Notes: generated by a model not told the origin, from the letters alone. A DNA stretch of 64,000 nucleotides from Chryseobacterium panacisoli (GCF_008274625.1 NZ_VTRU01000001.1:1922001-1986000); one strand, 5' to 3'. Shown: positions 45,573 through 55,437, counted from the stretch's first letter. Program-made: numbers and translations.

Positions 45573-46763
45573 ATGAACATGATACAACCACGATTTAAAG
45601 ACGCTTCTCATTTCAGAGATTTCTGGGAAAGTGGAAACGGAAAACTGCTTATTGAATTTTCCGGAGCAGAAGTGAGCTTTGAAAAATTTGAAAAATTTGC
45701 GCCTTTTTTTCATCATGTGGATGAGATCGGTGATGAGGTGGTAAAAGAGATTTATTTTACTAAAAAATTTCATGAGGCATCCAGGGAAATTGAGCAGTAC
45801 ATCAGAAACGGAGTTTCGGAAACAGATTCTGTTCCTGAAAGTGTAAAAAAACTTTTTATCCAAACTCAAAAAGTTCCCGAGTGGCTTGATTACAATTTAC
45901 TCAAAAGCGGTGCTGAGCTCTGCATGAGAAGCAATCTGGACTCTCTGATCTCGTTGAGGGATTATTGTCTGATCGGCGGTTACGACTACGCCTACCTCAA
46001 CAAACCCCTTATTGTCACAGAAGCATTAAAAAAGGGGGCGGTAAAACGTCTTTCGGAAACGTTGGATTTCTGGGTAAATGCAACCCGATATAATGCGCTG
46101 GAAGTTCATGCAAAAGGGTATGAATTTGCTATAAAAACCCGTTTAATTCATTCTTATGCAAGGCTTTCCATAAAAAAACATTATAAAGACTGGGATACCG
46201 AAAACTGGGGTGAGCCGATCAATTCATGGGATATGATGGCAACTTACATAGGTTTTAGTCTTGTCTTTCTTCACAGCCTTCAGAAATTGGGAAATAGTTT
46301 TTCCCCTGAAGAGGAACAGGGAATTTTTCACCTGTGGAAATATGTAGGCTATCTTTTAGGTATTCCGGAACAGCTTCTTCCCGATGACAAGAAACAGGCT
46401 ACTGAATATTTTTATTTATGGACATCTGTGCAGCCTCCTTCCGATAAAGACTCCGTTCTTCTTGCCCATTCTCTGCTGAATGAATCTTTGGAAAATCCTA
46501 TTTTAAAATTTGAATTTCAAAGGAAAAATTTAAAATATCTGCATGTCTGCTGTACCTGGTTTCTGCTGGATGATGAAGTTTGCAAAAGACTGCAGATCCC
46601 GGAAGTTCCCAACAAAAATCTGTTTCCAAAATCAAAGATACTTTTCAACAAGATTTATGACAGAGTCGTAAGCCGCGATGCCAGAATAAAAAGAGGGAAT
46701 AAGGATCAGATGAAAGTACTGGAAGACTATCTGAATATTACTAAAAATTCAAATTTTCATTAA
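45573..46763 (+). CDS. DUF2236 / MpaB-type oxygenase family protein
   Basis: A 396-residue protein. Family-typical segments are the RNGVSETDSVPESVKKLF stretch, the LRDYCLIGGYDYAYLNKPL block, EALKKGAVKRLSETLDFWVN, the WGEPINSWDMMATYIGFSL block and WKYVGYLLGIPEQLLP (given in pieces). MpaB-type proteins are heme-containing oxygenases (latex-clearing and ER-bound relatives), with His ligands; several conserved His are present (TRLIHSYARLSI, FLHSLQKL). The start could also be ATG at 45579. Substrate unknown. Confidence 0.75.
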   Translation: MNMIQPRFKDASHFRDFWESGNGKLLIEFSGAEVSFEKFEKFAPFFHHVDEIGDEVVKEIYFTKKFHEASREIEQYIRNGVSETDSVPESVKKLFIQTQKVPEWLDYNLLKSGAELCMRSNLDSLISLRDYCLIGGYDYAYLNKPLIVTEALKKGAVKRLSETLDFWVNATRYNALEVHAKGYEFAIKTRLIHSYARLSIKKHYKDWDTENWGEPINSWDMMATYIGFSLVFLHSLQKLGNSFSPEEEQGIFHLWKYVGYLLGIPEQLLPDDKKQATEYFYLWTSVQPPSDKDSVLLAHSLLNESLENPILKFEFQRKNLKYLHVCCTWFLLDDEVCKRLQIPEVPNKNLFPKSKILFNKIYDRVVSRDARIKRGNKDQMKVLEDYLNITKNSNFH

Positions 46764-46766
46764 AAA

Positions 46767-46909
46767 GCAGGAAGATAGAAGCCGGGAGCAGGAAGTTACT
46801 ATTGGAAGATTAATTTCTTTCAGCAAAAACTTTAATAATAGCACAAAATTAAATTTATGCTATTTTCCGGACTTCTATAACTCCCTTCTTCCAGCTTCCG
46901 GCTTCCTTC
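46767..46909. repeat. REP-like dispersed palindromic repeat (family D, copy 2)
   Basis: Arms GAAGCCGGGAGCAGGAAG and CTTCCAGCTTCCGGCTTC with an AT-rich middle; the same words occur at 18089-18168. It lies in the 326-base gap before recA. The rest of that gap (46910-47089) holds the recA promoter and no gene. Confidence 0.7.
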
Positions 46910-47062
46910 ACAATTAATAATTTTTACCTTTTTTCAAGTATGCATCTCACATTATACATCTGCTTCGTTATGAATGAGATCAACAGCAAAATTTTATCAT
47001 TTTTTAACTCTAAAAACAGTTTTCAGGGACAAATAATATTAGTTTTTGATATTTAAATTATG

Positions 47063-47070
47063 TATTTTTG
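47063..47070 (+). promoter_or_regulatory. -7 element TATTTTTG of recA
   Basis: 19 bases before the recA ATG. No LexA-type palindrome was recognised nearby. Confidence 0.5.
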
Positions 47071-47089
47071 AGAAATTATTTTAATAGCG

Positions 47090-48091
47090 ATGAGTAACAT
47101 TGATGATAAGAAAAAAGCACTCGCTTTAGTGCTTGACAAATTAGATAAAACATACGGAAAGGGAACAGTAATGACTTTAGGTGATCAATCTATAGACAAT
47201 ACAATAGAAGTAATTCCTTCCGGTTCTTTAGGATTAGATATCGCATTAGGTATAGGCGGATATCCAAAAGGAAGAATTATTGAAATATACGGTCCTGAAT
47301 CTTCAGGTAAAACAACATTGACCCTTCATGCGATTGCTGAAGCTCAGAAAGCAGGTGGTATTGCTGCATTTATTGATGCGGAGCACGCTTTTGACAGAAC
47401 TTATGCAGCGAAATTAGGAATTGATTTGGAGAACCTTATCATTTCTCAGCCGGACAATGGTGAGCAAGCTTTAGAAATTGCTGATAACCTTATCCGTTCA
47501 GGAGCTATCGATATCGTTGTAATTGACTCTGTGGCAGCTCTTACACCAAAAGCTGAGATTGAAGGTGAAATGGGAGATTCCAAAATGGGTCTTCATGCAA
47601 GATTGATGTCTCAGGCATTAAGAAAGCTTACAGCTACTATTTCAAGAACGAAATGTACAGTAATTTTCATCAACCAGTTGAGAGAAAAAATCGGGGTAAT
47701 GTTCGGAAACCCTGAAACTACTACCGGAGGTAACGCTCTGAAGTTCTATGCTTCTGTAAGAATTGATATCAGAAAAGCCAGTGCGCCTATCAAACAAGGT
47801 GATGAGGCTATCGGAAGCCGTGTGAAAGTGAAGATTGTGAAAAATAAAGTAGCACCGCCTTTCAAGCAGGCAGAATTCGATATCATGTATGGTGAAGGAG
47901 TTTCTAAAGTAGGTGAAATTCTTGATACGGCAGTGGATATGGGAATTGTGAAGAAAAGTGGTTCTTGGTTCAGCTATGAGGAGTCTAAATTAGGACAAGG
48001 GCGTGATGCTGTAAAAGATGTTTTAAAAGACAATCCTGAACTTTCCGAGGAATTGGAAAACAAGATCAAGGAAGAAATGAAAAACAAATAA
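47090..48091 (+). CDS. recA: recombinase RecA
   Basis: DNA strand-exchange ATPase. It has 333 residues. Walker A is GPESSGKTT (~residues 67-75), Walker B is [12 protein letters not shown] (~142), the L1/L2 DNA loops are [14 protein letters not shown] and [31 protein letters not shown] (in pieces), and the C-terminal tail is acidic/basic as usual ([15 protein letters not shown]). Stands alone between a repeat-rich gap and a terminator. Confidence 0.98.
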   Translation: MSNIDDKKKALALVLDKLDKTYGKGTVMTLGDQSIDNTIEVIPSGSLGLDIALGIGGYPKGRIIEIYGPESSGKTTLTLHAIAEAQKAGGIAAFIDAEHAFDRTYAAKLGIDLENLIISQPDNGEQALEIADNLIRSGAIDIVVIDSVAALTPKAEIEGEMGDSKMGLHARLMSQALRKLTATISRTKCTVIFINQLREKIGVMFGNPETTTGGNALKFYASVRIDIRKASAPIKQGDEAIGSRVKVKIVKNKVAPPFKQAEFDIMYGEGVSKVGEILDTAVDMGIVKKSGSWFSYEESKLGQGRDAVKDVLKDNPELSEELENKIKEEMKNK

Positions 48092-48108
48092 TTTTTCAAA
48101 AAATATAG

Positions 48109-48136
48109 AAAAGGCAGTCTTAGGATTGCCTTTTTT
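48109..48136 (+). terminator. terminator after recA
   Basis: Stem AAAAGGCAGTC / GATTGCCTTTT (one G:U pair) followed by a T run. Confidence 0.8.
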
Positions 48137-48162
48137 GTTTTTAAGTGCATATGTTTTTTCTT

Positions 48163-48299
48163 AAACGCAAAGTTTTTATTTTTGGTTGTGTTATTGATCC
48201 TTTCTAAGTGAACGCATTATTACAAAGCTTCATCAACGGCAGAGCCACACTCTTTGCCTCCTTAGAATTAACTTTCGAATCACATATTCTTTGCTTTTA
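48163..48299. repeat. dispersed repeat family B, copy 1
   Basis: Contains AACGCAAAG at the left, CAAAGCTTCATCAACGGC in the middle and CTCTTTGCCTCCTTAG on the right. The reverse complement recurs at 56345-56501 (TCGTTGATGAAGCTTTGTG, CGCTTAGAAAGAATCAAT). Confidence 0.7.
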
Positions 48300-48325
48300 A
48301 ATAAAACTTCTCTTAGACTCAAAAT

Positions 48326-48357
48326 AAAAGAGGCCGACCTTTAGGACAACCTCTTTT
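48326..48357 (-). terminator. terminator of the minus-strand gene 48379-49812
   Basis: Stem AAAAGAGG / CCTCTTTT with a 16-base loop that has a smaller inner hairpin (CCT-TT-AGG). Confidence 0.7.
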
Positions 48358-48378
48358 AAGCTTTTATATTTAAAAAAA

Positions 48379-49812
48379 TTATTCTGCAATTTTACCTTGA
48401 AGCTGAAGTGCACCAGTCACTTTCATTCCTTTTGTTGGAGTTTCAAACCTCATATTCTCCTTATTAACAAAAGCATCGATGGTGAAGAAATCTTCATTTT
48501 CTTCATTCGTAATTAGTTTCAACTTTAGGATATATCCTTTAACAGTACCATCTTCAAGTAATTCTGTTTCCTTAAAATCTACAACCTGAGCAATAAAATC
48601 GAAACATGCATAGTTCGGAAGATCCTGGCTTGGTGCATAAGTTGTGAAGTCTTCACTCATTTTGGTACCATCTGGTAAATCAGTGTTTGTATGAACATCA
48701 AGAATGAAAACAATTCCGCTGATATTGACCTTCAAATGAGGCTGAGTAATATATATATTTCTGTTTTCAGCATAATCTGTAGCAAAGAACCAAACTCCAA
48801 AAGTATCTCTGGCCGGACCCGCTACGATTGCCTGTAAGTTCAATGCATTTTCCCATTCTCTGATTGACCTTGTTTCAAAATCTAAAGTATAATTTGTTTT
48901 TACCTCCGGAATTATTGTACTAAGCTCATCTGTAACAATAGTCTTAAATCTTACATCTTCAAATTCTGTTTTGCTTTTATCTTCACCAGCAGGATCAGCA
49001 ACCGTAGACTGCATTAAAACAGTAGTAAGATATTGACCGTAATCTTTAGTCTGGAAATTCTCATGACCAAAAATCCCGCTCCAGGTATTCACAAGATTAT
49101 GAATATTTGATTTTCTTATGATAATTCCGGCTTCGTTAGTGGTTTCAGGAGCAGCAATTCCTTCTGTATTCGGAAAATAATCTTTGCCATCCACCAGCTG
49201 ATGATTCATAATCTCATTATTTTCTTCGTGAGAAAACGCTGCAAAACCTTTATAAGTGACATTTTGGTTTTCAAAAATATAAGGAAGTCCCGTTTTTTCC
49301 TTATCAGCTCCTTCAAAGTGATAAGAAAGTGAAATGGCTTTAAACTCTTCCTCTTTTGTCGCGGGACTATGATTACCATTATCATCAAACTGAGAGTGAT
49401 ATAAAATCATATAAGACTTGATCTTACCTTCCTGAAGTTCGTTTTCAAACTTTTCTTCCATTTGCCCGATCGCCTGTTGTGGAGCAAGTGCATAAGCATC
49501 TTCTGTAACCATATAGGCAAAGCCTTCTACCTCACCATTTTCTTTTTGAAAAGCAGAAATAGGGGTATACTCCCCTCTTAGCTGAAGCGCTATAGAATAT
49601 ACTATATAATCATTATAAATCCTGATTTTTTCGTACTCACCATTTATCTTAGGCTCTTGTATTGTTTGTGAAGGGACTTCTGGTAGTATCTCCACTACTT
49701 CTTCCGTTACTTCCTCTACTACTTTTTCCTCGGGCATTTCCATTTCCTGAACCGGAGTACTTACATTTTCCTGATTGTTATTCTTTTTCTTAAAAAAATC
49801 AAAGATTCCCAT
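48379..49812 (-). CDS. uncharacterised cytoplasmic protein with acidic N-terminal linker
   Basis: A 477-residue protein with no signal peptide. It starts MGIFDFFKKKNNN, an amphipathic N-terminus, then a Glu/Val/Pro-rich linker (~residues 18-55, PEEKVVEEVTEEVVEILPEV), then a long globular alpha/beta body with no recognised motif. A similar 'FDFFKKK' start with acidic linker is seen in some peripheral proteins that bind membranes or partners. Family unknown; I do not assign a function. A conserved upstream block at 49871-49910 is shared with the region upstream of htpG. Confidence 0.65.
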   Translation of the reverse strand: MGIFDFFKKKNNNQENVSTPVQEMEMPEEKVVEEVTEEVVEILPEVPSQTIQEPKINGEYEKIRIYNDYIVYSIALQLRGEYTPISAFQKENGEVEGFAYMVTEDAYALAPQQAIGQMEEKFENELQEGKIKSYMILYHSQFDDNGNHSPATKEEEFKAISLSYHFEGADKEKTGLPYIFENQNVTYKGFAAFSHEENNEIMNHQLVDGKDYFPNTEGIAAPETTNEAGIIIRKSNIHNLVNTWSGIFGHENFQTKDYGQYLTTVLMQSTVADPAGEDKSKTEFEDVRFKTIVTDELSTIIPEVKTNYTLDFETRSIREWENALNLQAIVAGPARDTFGVWFFATDYAENRNIYITQPHLKVNISGIVFILDVHTNTDLPDGTKMSEDFTTYAPSQDLPNYACFDFIAQVVDFKETELLEDGTVKGYILKLKLITNEENEDFFTIDAFVNKENMRFETPTKGMKVTGALQLQGKIAE

Positions 49813-49870
49813 ACTGTTATTTATAATTGGCGGTAAATATAATAAAAGCGATCAACAGACCCATCATAAA

Positions 49871-49910
49871 AAAAATGCCATTGTGTCAGTTTCTTCTTCA
49901 TTGTTTTTTG
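49871..49910 (+). promoter_or_regulatory. conserved ~38-base block, copy 1
   Basis: AAAATGCCATTGTGTCA, TTTCTTCTTCATTG and a TTTTTTG tail. It is nearly the same as 52931-52974. Differences fall mostly at every third base. On the minus strand it sits ~60-100 bases upstream of the gene that starts at 49812. Confidence 0.5.
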
Positions 49911-49917
49911 GCGATAA

Positions 49918-49954
49918 AAACTTCCGGCGGAGCCTTTGGCTCCGCCGGAAGTTT
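49918..49954. terminator. very strong GC-rich terminator of the S9 peptidase gene
   Basis: Perfect 17-bp stem AAACTTCCGGCGGAGCC / GGCTCCGCCGGAAGTTT with a TTT loop and flanking A/T run, just past the S9 peptidase stop. Confidence 0.9.
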
Positions 49955-49955
49955 A

Positions 49956-52856
49956 TCAGTTAGGTTTATCATCTGTCAGCTCAAACCCCCAATCTTTTCC
50001 TTTTTGGGTGGCCGGAATACCTTTAGTCATCCAAACCGGAGCTTTAGCACTCTTAAGATAGTAATCAAAAAACTGCTGTTCACGGATTTGAATATCCTTT
50101 CTGTTCTGACGTTTTACAAGATTGTGATCATCACCGTTATAATTCAGAAGCCATACTGGTTTTCCGAGACGGCGCAATGCGGTAAACATCTCAATTCCCT
50201 GATACCACGGCACTGCTCCATCTTTATCGTTACTCATAATCACTACCGGAGTTTGTACTTTATCAATGGTAAAAAGCGGTGAATTTTTAATATAAAGATC
50301 CGGAGCTTCCCATAGGTTCTTCCCTAATCTACTTTGTGATTTCTCATACTGAAACTGTCTGTTCATTCCTGAGGTCCATCGGATTCCTCCATATGCGGAC
50401 GTCATATTTACAACAGGAGCACCACTCCACGCAGCTGCATACATATTGGTATGAGCAATAAGGTAGGCTACCTGATAACCACCCCAGCTTTGTCCCTGAA
50501 TTCCAATTTTAGTACCATCTACCCAGGAATTTTGTTTCAATTTCTCAACACCGGAATTAATGTATTCCATTGCAGATTCTCCGGGAAAGCCATCAGTATA
50601 CGAAATATCAGGAGTGAAAACCAGATATCCGTTGCTTACAAAATAAGAAATATTCAATCTTGAAGGTGTTGGAGCCGGTGCTACATAACGGTTCAGATTA
50701 TCCGAAAGCTTTTCATAGAAATAGACAATCATAGGATATTTTTTATTCGGATCGAAATCTTCCGGTCTGTATAAAACTCCTGTAGAGGTATTTCCTTTTG
50801 GTGTTGTCCAGTTTACCAATTCGTCCGTACCCCAGTTATATTGGTTTTGCTGTGGATTGGTATTACTCAGCTTTTGTTGTTCTGAGAAATCTGATGTTGC
50901 AAAAATATTGGGAGAATCAGTATATGATTCTTTTACTACAATATATTCTTCTGCATTTTTCGCTTTTTGAATACTTCTGTATCCCCATACATTTTCCATC
51001 TGGATTTTTACCGGATCAGAACCCGACTGAATAGATGTTTTGAAAATTCCGTTTGCTTTGGATGTATTATCAAAGGCTGATAAATAAATGTCCGATTTTC
51101 GGTTTAAGCTTTTAATATCTTTATCCAGATCGTAGGTATCAAATGTTATTTTATGTTTACGCCCAAATCCGTTAGTAATATTTCTTGGCTTTTTTGAACC
51201 GTTCAGGAAAAATTCCCAAAGGTCAAAACGGTCTTTGATAATTACAGATTCATCATTATTCGTCCAGGATGCGATGCCATAAGAATTCGGAAAATCCGGC
51301 ATATCAAACTCTTCATCCACAAAGGAAACGGGTAATCCGCTGCTCATTGGAATTGTTTGCTTTGTTTTCACATTATAACTCAGCCATTTCCCTTGTTCTC
51401 TGTCAAAGATCACCACAAATTTACCAAGCGGTGAAACAGCAACCGAACCATTCAGATTCTGAATAATTTCCGTTCTCTCACCCGTTTTATTATCAATCAG
51501 GAAATATGTTTTCTTTGTTGCGCCCTCCCATTGCGAAGAAATACGGTTATTCAAACTTGTAATTCCAAGTGCAAATTCTGCATTTCCTTCGTTGACCAGT
51601 CGTAAAGTATCTAAGTCCTCAGCATCAATGTTTCTAAAGGATTCCGGTTTTTCCGTCTGCATTACTGCAGCATAAGATTTTTTCAGATCATTTTTCAATT
51701 CCTTTAACTGTACCGTTTGCAGATAATCATCTTTATAGTTCCAGATATCTACTACAGCATGATCATTCGCAATCATCGCAGTATCTTTTGCAATGGGTTT
51801 TGGACCCACACCAAAATACAACTGCTTTCCGTTTTTACTGAATAAGGGTAAACGGTTTTCAGAAATCACCCAATTCTTCCTCATCTGTGCATTTTCATTG
51901 GTAATCGTTTCCTTTTTATTTCCTTTAAAATTAATATAATACAGCTGATACAGTTTTACCAGATCATTCTGTGCGGAAGAAGTTCCTACATAGGCCAGTT
52001 GATTTCCCTCTTCATCAAAAGATAATTGTGAAAAATCGCCCTCCATTTCCGAAATTTTAGTCACAACTCCTTTTTGCAGATCTACCACTTGTACAGTCTG
52101 AAGTGTATATTTCTTGGGTTTTGATTTGTCATTATCTTTTTTGTTCTCAGATTTTTCATCCGTAGAATCCTTTTCCTCTTTTTTATCCTTTTTCGGTTTC
52201 TCTTCAGGTTTTTTCGTTACAAAAGCAAGCTGCTTCCCATTTTTACTGAACTCATAGCGGACAACATTATCATACGTTGTACTTTTCCCGTCCAGAAGAT
52301 TCCGCACAACCAGCTGTAAAGGTTTTATATTTTTATCCTCATCCTTATTATCCTCTCCATCTTCTTTATCAGATGCTTCATCTGAAGATTTATCTTTTGT
52401 ATTTTCCAGAAGATAGGCAATGTAGGAACCTGCTTTTTCAGGAATTTTAAATGATTTTACATTAGGAATTTTCTCTGTTTTATCATTTAAAAAATCAACA
52501 ACAGCAAGGCTGTCTTTTGTTAATTTATTTTTTTTAAGCTTTTTATCTTTTACCGCTTTTATATCTTTATACTGCGGACGGATCTGAAAAACAGCAAATC
52601 TGGAATCATTCGTAAAATCTACTTTTGTTCCTCTTGCAAACTTCTTTGTTGTTTTATTTTTTACGGAATATAAAGAAAGGTTAGAATTTCCTTCCTGAGC
52701 ATCCACGGAATAAGCAATCCATTTTCCGTCATTGGAGATTTTTCTTCCACCGATATTTTGCCAGCTGTCATAGACAGAATGGTCTAAAGGTTTTTTCTGT
52801 CCATAGACCCAACAAGTCATTATGAGCAGAATAAAAACTGTACATTTCAACTTCAT
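49956..52856 (-). CDS. S9 family (prolyl-oligopeptidase-type) serine peptidase
   Basis: A 966-residue secreted peptidase. Start at 52856, since MKLKCTVFILLIMTCWVYGQ is a complete signal peptide. Residues ~25-680 are a beta-propeller-like region with a very charged Lys/Asp/Glu insert (~residues 145-270). The C-terminal alpha/beta hydrolase has nucleophile GQSWGGYQVAY (Ser ~786), Asp in SNDKDGAVPW (~876) and His in GDDHNLV (~909). It probably cleaves oligopeptides in the periplasm. It is divergent from htpG. Confidence 0.92.
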   Translation of the reverse strand: MKLKCTVFILLIMTCWVYGQKKPLDHSVYDSWQNIGGRKISNDGKWIAYSVDAQEGNSNLSLYSVKNKTTKKFARGTKVDFTNDSRFAVFQIRPQYKDIKAVKDKKLKKNKLTKDSLAVVDFLNDKTEKIPNVKSFKIPEKAGSYIAYLLENTKDKSSDEASDKEDGEDNKDEDKNIKPLQLVVRNLLDGKSTTYDNVVRYEFSKNGKQLAFVTKKPEEKPKKDKKEEKDSTDEKSENKKDNDKSKPKKYTLQTVQVVDLQKGVVTKISEMEGDFSQLSFDEEGNQLAYVGTSSAQNDLVKLYQLYYINFKGNKKETITNENAQMRKNWVISENRLPLFSKNGKQLYFGVGPKPIAKDTAMIANDHAVVDIWNYKDDYLQTVQLKELKNDLKKSYAAVMQTEKPESFRNIDAEDLDTLRLVNEGNAEFALGITSLNNRISSQWEGATKKTYFLIDNKTGERTEIIQNLNGSVAVSPLGKFVVIFDREQGKWLSYNVKTKQTIPMSSGLPVSFVDEEFDMPDFPNSYGIASWTNNDESVIIKDRFDLWEFFLNGSKKPRNITNGFGRKHKITFDTYDLDKDIKSLNRKSDIYLSAFDNTSKANGIFKTSIQSGSDPVKIQMENVWGYRSIQKAKNAEEYIVVKESYTDSPNIFATSDFSEQQKLSNTNPQQNQYNWGTDELVNWTTPKGNTSTGVLYRPEDFDPNKKYPMIVYFYEKLSDNLNRYVAPAPTPSRLNISYFVSNGYLVFTPDISYTDGFPGESAMEYINSGVEKLKQNSWVDGTKIGIQGQSWGGYQVAYLIAHTNMYAAAWSGAPVVNMTSAYGGIRWTSGMNRQFQYEKSQSRLGKNLWEAPDLYIKNSPLFTIDKVQTPVVIMSNDKDGAVPWYQGIEMFTALRRLGKPVWLLNYNGDDHNLVKRQNRKDIQIREQQFFDYYLKSAKAPVWMTKGIPATQKGKDWGFELTDDKPN

Positions 52857-52930
52857 CTTTAAAAAATTTTTAATATTTAAAAGTAAGATATTTCTTCGAC
52901 AAATCCATAGGATAAGATTATTTCGCACTG

Positions 52931-52974
52931 AAAAAATGCCATTCTGTCACTTTCTGCTGCATGGTATTTTTTTT
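52931..52974 (+). promoter_or_regulatory. conserved ~38-base block upstream of htpG, copy 2
   Basis: AAAATGCCATTCTGTCA, CTTTCTGCTGCATGG and a TTTTTTTTG tail. It may hold the htpG promoter or a regulatory RNA/peptide signal. See the small frame 52936-53010. Confidence 0.5.
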
Positions 52975-53010
52975 GAGAAGTATGTTGAACAATTAAAATA
53001 TAAAATATGA
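52936..53010 (+). CDS. possible 24-residue leader peptide coupled to htpG
   Basis: The frame begins MPFCHFLLHGIFF and ends at TGA 53008-53010, overlapping the htpG ATG (ATGA). A similar peptide start, MPLCQFLLH, is encoded by the related block at 49875. It is either a real upstream ORF or chance within a conserved DNA element. Confidence 0.25.
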   Translation: MPFCHFLLHGIFFEKYVEQLKYKI

Positions 53011-54902
53011 TGACTAAAGGAAATATTAATGTATCTGTGGAAAATATTTTCCCACTAATTAAAAAGTTTCTTTACAGTGACCACGAAATATTCTTAAGAG
53101 AATTGATCTCCAATGCAACGGATGCTACTTTAAAATTAAAACATTTAACAAGTATCGGAGAAGCGAAAGTGGAATACGGAAATCCGAAACTCGAAGTTAA
53201 AATTGATAAAGACCAGAAAACCTTACGCATCATCGACCAAGGTATTGGTATGACAGGTGAAGAGGTTGAAAAATATATCAACCAGGTTGCTTTTTCAGGA
53301 GCTGAAGAGTTTTTGGAGAAATATAAAGATTCGGCTAAAGATTCAGGAATTATCGGACATTTCGGTCTTGGATTCTATTCTGCATTCATGGTCGCTGAAA
53401 AGGTGGAAATACTTACAAAATCTTACAAAGATGAACCGGCAGTACGTTGGATCTGCGATGGAAGCCCGGAATTCACTCTTGAAGAAACTGCTGACAAAAC
53501 AGACAGAGGAACGGAAATCATCCTTCATATTGCTGAAGATTCTGTAGAATTTCTGGAAGAGGCAAAAATTCGTGAACTCTTATTAAAGTATAATAAATTC
53601 ATGCCGGTTCCAATCAAGTTCGGGACAAAAACACATACACTTCCTTTACCGGAAGATGCCCCCGAGGATGCCGTAGCTGAAACAGAAGAGGTAGACAATA
53701 TCATCAACAATCCGGTACCGGCATGGACGATTGCTCCAAGCGAACTGACCAACGAAGATTATATGAAGTTCTATCACGAGCTGTATCCTATGCAGTTTGA
53801 GGAGCCTTTATTCAATATTCACCTAAACGTTGATTATCCATTCAACCTTACCGGTGTTCTGTTTTTCCCGAAACTGAGCAACAACCTGAATATCGACAAG
53901 GATAAAATTCAGTTATATCAAAACCAGGTATTTGTAACAGATGAAGTAAAAGGAATTGTTCCGGACTTCCTGATGCTTCTGAGAGGTGTTATAGATTCTC
54001 CGGATATTCCATTGAATGTTTCCCGTTCTTACCTTCAGGCTGATGGTGCCGTAAAAAAGATCTCATCTTACATCACGAAAAAAGTAGCCGACAAAATGGC
54101 TTCTTTGATCAACGAAAACCGTGAAGATTATGAAAAAAAATGGAATGACATTAAGATTGTAATAGAGTATGGAATTGTTACAGAAGAAAAATTTGCTGAA
54201 AAAGTAGACAAATTCACACTGTATCCTACAACAGACGGAAAATATTTCCTTTGGGATGAATTGGTTGAAAAAATCAAACCTGTACAAACGGATAAAGACA
54301 ATAAACTGGTTGTACTATATGCTACCAATGCTGATGAACAACACAGCTACATCCAATCTGCAAAGGATAAAGGATATGAAGTTCTGTTATTAGACTCTCC
54401 TATCACTCCACATGTTATCCAGAAGCTGGAAACTTCAAAAGAAAATATCTCTTTTGCAAGAGTAGATGCAGATCATGTAAACAACCTGATCAAAAAAGAT
54501 GAACCCGTAATTTCAAAACTGAATGAAACGGAAAAAGAATCTTTGAAAAAGAATGTAGAAGAAGCTATTCAGGATTCTAAATTTACCGTTCAGCTTGAAG
54601 ATCTTGACAGCAATGATGCTCCATTTACCATTACCCAACCAGAATTCATGAGAAGAATGAAAGAAATGCAGGCTACTGGCGGAGGCGGAATGTTCGGAAT
54701 GGGTGGTTTCTCGAAAATGTACAATCTTGTGGTGAATTCCAACAGTGAGCTTTCTAATCAGATTTTAAAGACTGAAAATGCTGAAGAGAAAGAAAGTCTG
54801 ATCAAATATGCCTTGGATCTTGCGAAACTTTCACAGAACTTGCTGAAAGGAAAGGATCTGACAGATTTTATACAAAGAAGCTATAAGCAACTTGAAAAAT
54901 AA
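53007..54902 (+). CDS. htpG: HSP90-family chaperone HtpG
   Basis: ATP-dependent chaperone in the cytoplasm, 631 residues. The GHKL ATPase domain has FLRELISNATDA (~residues 31-42), IIDQGIGMTGEEV (~75), GIIGHFGLGFYSAFMV (~115) and GTEIILHI. The middle domain includes the catalytic-loop region NVSRSYLQAD (~338). The C-terminal domain ends DLTDFIQRSYKQLEK. Start ATG-ATG: 53010 is equally likely. It is followed by three tandem copies of its terminator with a repeat. Confidence 0.97.
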   Translation: MMTKGNINVSVENIFPLIKKFLYSDHEIFLRELISNATDATLKLKHLTSIGEAKVEYGNPKLEVKIDKDQKTLRIIDQGIGMTGEEVEKYINQVAFSGAEEFLEKYKDSAKDSGIIGHFGLGFYSAFMVAEKVEILTKSYKDEPAVRWICDGSPEFTLEETADKTDRGTEIILHIAEDSVEFLEEAKIRELLLKYNKFMPVPIKFGTKTHTLPLPEDAPEDAVAETEEVDNIINNPVPAWTIAPSELTNEDYMKFYHELYPMQFEEPLFNIHLNVDYPFNLTGVLFFPKLSNNLNIDKDKIQLYQNQVFVTDEVKGIVPDFLMLLRGVIDSPDIPLNVSRSYLQADGAVKKISSYITKKVADKMASLINENREDYEKKWNDIKIVIEYGIVTEEKFAEKVDKFTLYPTTDGKYFLWDELVEKIKPVQTDKDNKLVVLYATNADEQHSYIQSAKDKGYEVLLLDSPITPHVIQKLETSKENISFARVDADHVNNLIKKDEPVISKLNETEKESLKKNVEEAIQDSKFTVQLEDLDSNDAPFTITQPEFMRRMKEMQATGGGGMFGMGGFSKMYNLVVNSNSELSNQILKTENAEEKESLIKYALDLAKLSQNLLKGKDLTDFIQRSYKQLEK

Positions 54903-55171
54903 TACACGAGAGACTGTTTCATTTTGAAGCAGTCTTTTTTTGTTTTGGAAGAATGTTGAAAAAACGCAAAGACGCAAGGTTTTAATATACTATGTGCTTT
55001 AAGGCGCAAGGATTTTATCTAAGATAAAATTTTGTACCGTTAAATCTTTACATAACCCTTGCTGAAAATCTCTGATTTTCTTGCGCCTTAAAAACACCCA
55101 TAATGCTTGGGAGCTCTTTGCGCCTTTGCGTTTCTAACAAACAAAGAGAATAAAAAAGCAATCTAAAAAAT
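54903..55171 (+). repeat. tandem unit 1 (terminator + family A repeat)
   Basis: Begins with the htpG terminator AGACTGTTTCA-TTT-TGAAGCAGTCTTTTTT (54911-54941), then family A element 54961-55134, bounded by CGCAAAGACGCAAG and GCGCCTTTGCGTTTC. Unit length 269 bases. Confidence 0.9.
54911..54941 (+). terminator. htpG terminator (first of three copies)
   Basis: Stem AGACTG-TTTCA / TGAA-GCAGTCT followed by a T run, 9 bases past the stop. Confidence 0.85.
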
Positions 55172-55437
55172 AACACAAGAGACTGTTTCATCTGAAGCAT
55201 TTTTTTTGTTTGGGAAGAATGTTGGAAAAACGCAAAGACGCAAGGTTTTCATATACGATGTGCTTTAAGGCGCAAGGATTTTATCTAAGATAAAATTTTG
55301 TACCGTTAAATCTTTACATGACCCTTGCTGAAAATCTCTGATTTTCTTGCGCCTTAAAAATACCCATAATGCTTGGGAATTCTTTGCGCCTTTGCGTTTC
55401 TAACAAACAAAGAGAATAAAAAAGCAATCTAAAAAAT
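55172..55437 (+). repeat. tandem unit 2
   Basis: 266-base near-copy of unit 1; its terminator has lost part of its right arm (TGAAGCATTTTTTTT), the family A part is nearly identical. Confidence 0.9.

Noticed and set aside
52857..52928. N-terminal extension of the S9 peptidase
   Set aside because: The signal peptide begins at 52856; the extension would hide it inside the protein.
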